Source: Bacteroidia bacterium (GTDB lineage: Bacteria; Bacteroidota; Bacteroidia; Bacteroidales; GWA2-32-17). From it: DNA of 61,797 nt. The notes beneath the pieces are model-generated. The model searched no databases. It was not told the DNA's origin and worked only from the letters and a program-made list of their open reading frames with translations. The first letter of the stretch is position 1. Every line of letters starts with the position of its first letter. This document shows positions 60,177-61,797 of the stretch, one piece after another. The stretch spans positions 1-61,797 of the forward strand of contig JACREQ010000085.1 of the NCBI GenBank assembly GCA_016218155.1. Reading direction: 5' to 3'. A program made the translations under genes and the position numbers.

Positions 60177-61181
60177 ATGAAAAAAGAATTACTTGTTTTA
60201 TTAGCTGCAATAATTTTGCTGTCAGGTTGTAATAAATGGGGTTATGTTAGTTTAAAATATCCTACACCTCCTGCAGTTTATTTACCCGAAAACATAAAAA
60301 ACATTGCAATAGTTAACAGATCATTAATTAAAAAAGGCGATAGAAATAATCAGGTTGTTGAATCTATAGTAACCGGAGAAATTGCCGGTCCCGATAAATT
60401 AGCTTCCGAAGAATGTTTAAAAGGTGTGGTTGAAAGGCTAAATGGCTGGAGAAATATAAGTGTAGTTCCTGTCACCCGAAAATTTTATGGAAATGGAACC
60501 CGCGATTTACCTCCATTAATGGATTGGAATATGGTTAAGCATATTTGTGATTCTACTAAAACTGATGCTTTACTGGTGCTAGAAAATTTTGATTCAAACT
60601 CGGATATAGTTTTAACAACTGTAACAAACTCGGTAAACGCAGTAATTTCTGCGGCAACCAATGTTCCTACTCCTACAAAACAGATAAAAATGAACATTAT
60701 CAGTAACTGGAGAATGTATGATCCATCCAGCAAAACAGTTGTTGACCAATATCAGACAATTGCTAACCTTGTTCTTGATGCTACCGGTCCTTCTTTTAAT
60801 TTGCCTCCAATGGATGCTTTGCCTAAATCTGCCTATGCTGCCGGTGAAGAATATATTCAGCGTTTTTTACCCGGATATTATTTTGTTAGAAGAGATATGT
60901 ATAAACGCGGAAAAGGTTCGGCAAAACAACAATTTCTGGCTGCTTTCAGAAAATCGGAAGTTGCTAACTGGAGTGGTGCTGCCGAAATTTGGACAGAATT
61001 AACAAAAACTACAAAAAGAAAAAACGCAGGCAGAGCTTGCGTAAATATGGCAGTTTCATGCGAAGTGCTTGGCAAAACTGATCTTGCGTTAATGTGGGCA
61101 AAAAAAGCTTACGAAGATTATGGCAATAAAATTGGCAGAGATTACGCCAACCAGTTAAAATACAGGAGAGATATGGAGTAA
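60177..61181 (+). CDS. DUF6340-like lipoprotein
   Basis: Predicted lipoprotein of 334 residues with lipobox LLSGC (Cys18) and NKWGYVSL. The central part (PAVYLPENIKNIAIVNRSLI, DALLVLENFDSNS) and the ending with TPR-like helices (AAEIWTELTKTTKRKNAGRACVNMAVSCEVLGKTDLALMWAKKAYEDYG) resemble DUF6340 family proteins of Bacteroidota; function unknown. A hairpin terminator starts 6 bases after the stop. Family assignment is by resemblance, not search. Confidence 0.72.
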   Translation: MKKELLVLLAAIILLSGCNKWGYVSLKYPTPPAVYLPENIKNIAIVNRSLIKKGDRNNQVVESIVTGEIAGPDKLASEECLKGVVERLNGWRNISVVPVTRKFYGNGTRDLPPLMDWNMVKHICDSTKTDALLVLENFDSNSDIVLTTVTNSVNAVISAATNVPTPTKQIKMNIISNWRMYDPSSKTVVDQYQTIANLVLDATGPSFNLPPMDALPKSAYAAGEEYIQRFLPGYYFVRRDMYKRGKGSAKQQFLAAFRKSEVANWSGAAEIWTELTKTTKRKNAGRACVNMAVSCEVLGKTDLALMWAKKAYEDYGNKIGRDYANQLKYRRDME

Positions 61182-61186
61182 GAAAA

Positions 61187-61225
61187 AATCCCTGTATGTT
61201 TTTAATATACAGGGATTAATGTTTT
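61187..61225 (+). terminator. Rho-independent terminator
   Basis: Perfect 11-bp stem AATCCCTGTAT / ATACAGGGATT with a 9-base AT loop, followed by AATGTTTTCTTTC. Confidence 0.8.
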
Positions 61226-61234
61226 CTTTCTGTT

Positions 61235-61247
61235 GTCCCGCAGGGAC
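61235..61247. repeat. Short palindrome with three-base loop
   Basis: GTCCC-GCA-GGGAC, followed by TTTTGTTACATTTATAA. It has the design of the palindromes at 11448-11513. The rest of the 477-base gap up to 61658 is AT-rich with no gene seen. Confidence 0.5.
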
Positions 61248-61658
61248 TTTTGTTACATTTATAAGTGCTTATTTATAAATTTGTTATATAATTTGAATAA
61301 ACCTTAACCAGCCCTTAAACCAGCTGATTTTCATGACACATTTTCATACTCAAAAAGAACGTTCTTTATTTATTAGAACAAAGATAATGAACAAACACAT
61401 AAATTCAAAATGAAATTTTTGAATTGCGAAAGATGTTTTAATCGGTGGAATTAAAGTACAATCTACAGATCAAATTTTTAACATATTTATAATATTGAAT
61501 TTATTAAATTGAATATCAATAATTAATCTCAAGTTGAACTATGGGGTAACTCTTATGATTTGCCTTTCAGGCGATTTGTAAGCAATAATTAGAATCAAAT
61601 ATCAGTTTATACTACATTAAAAACCAAAGATTAATAAAACTATGAAAAAAGAATTTAT

Positions 61659-61797
61659 ATGCCTGATAAGTTATTTGAAAGAATACATATTAAGCTGTAC
61701 GAGGAGATTATAAAAGGAAAATTCAACCCAACTAACTCAAGATTCGCAAACCCTGAAACTCTCAGAGGTCTTGTAGAAGAAGCTAATACCATGTGTA
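61659..61797 (+). CDS. Start of an unknown gene, cut by the window edge
   Basis: ATG 61659 opens a frame of 46 codons without a stop to the end of the window (MPDKLFERIHIKLYEE at the start, ETLRGLVEEANTM near the end). An in-frame stop lies 24 bases upstream and an A-rich AAAGAA stretch precedes the ATG. The composition is Lys/Glu-rich and helical, as in a real protein. I do not recognise the family. The competing frame from ATG 61642 stops after 23 codons. Confidence 0.45.
   Translation, partial: MPDKLFERIHIKLYEEIIKGKFNPTNSRFANPETLRGLVEEANTMC

Overview
The window looks like part of the chromosome of an anaerobic, fermentative member of the Bacteroidota, probably near Bacteroidales. Evidence: AT-rich DNA; promoters of the Bacteroidota type (-7 box TAnnTTTG, seen upstream of about eleven genes); at least five exported proteins ending in type IX secretion (T9SS) sorting domains; lipoproteins; LytTR regulators paired with Reg_prop/Y_Y_Y or TPR histidine kinases; an electron-bifurcating [FeFe]-hydrogenase; and a phosphate butyryltransferase/butyrate kinase pair. 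I found no tRNA, rRNA, CRISPR array, transposase or prophage.

Layout. 1-6.1 kb: TPR histidine kinase plus LytTR regulator, a BNR-repeat lipoprotein, an unknown exported protein and a double-OmpA envelope protein. 6.1-8.2 kb: ABC-2 exporter. 8.5-11 kb: a T9SS cargo protein and a cysteine-containing cytosolic protein, followed by a 0.5 kb block packed with palindromic repeats. 11.5-13.6 kb: ptb-buk, giving ATP from acyl-CoA. 13.9-22.4 kb: the centre of interest, an apparent operon in the order REC protein, hydC, hydB, hydA, hydrogenase-like histidine kinase, REC protein, REC-kinase hybrid. Divergent from it at 22.8-25.6 kb is a Cache-PAS kinase with a NarL/LuxR regulator. 25.6-28.9 kb: two aldehyde dehydrogenases (PruA-type and ALDH7-type). 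29.2-33.4 kb: a histidine-phosphatase protein with a long N-terminal extension, a degenerate GGDEF protein and a beta-propeller T9SS protein. 33.7-37.3 kb: a three-gene biotin-dependent acyl-CoA carboxylase. 37.7-41.5 kb: a LytTR regulator with a Reg_prop/Y_Y_Y/LytS kinase. 41.7-47 kb: two large T9SS cargo proteins. 47.3-53.2 kb: DEAD-box helicase, RluA-type pseudouridine synthase, threonine aldolase, two small cytosolic proteins, and a split hemerythrin gene. 53.2-61.8 kb: a secreted C39-like protease, a methyltransferase, topoisomerase III, two lipoproteins and the start of an unknown gene.

How the parts may work together (inference): HydABC balances NADH and reduced ferredoxin against H2. 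The adjacent kinase carries a catalytically altered H-cluster domain and is a good candidate H2 or redox sensor. It feeds three receiver-bearing proteins, none with a DNA-binding domain, so the output of the phosphorelay is an open question. A 25-bp-spaced direct repeat just upstream of the predicted hyd promoter is a candidate operator. ptb-buk follow on the same strand, linking hydrogen production to substrate-level phosphorylation.

The intergenic DNA is unusually structured. It holds long GTCATTCTGA...TCAGAATGAC palindromes at six sites, REP-like hairpins with three-base loops, a multi-stem element with terminal inverted repeats, and tandem 9-mers of the ACTTTAAGT/ACTTTAGGC type.
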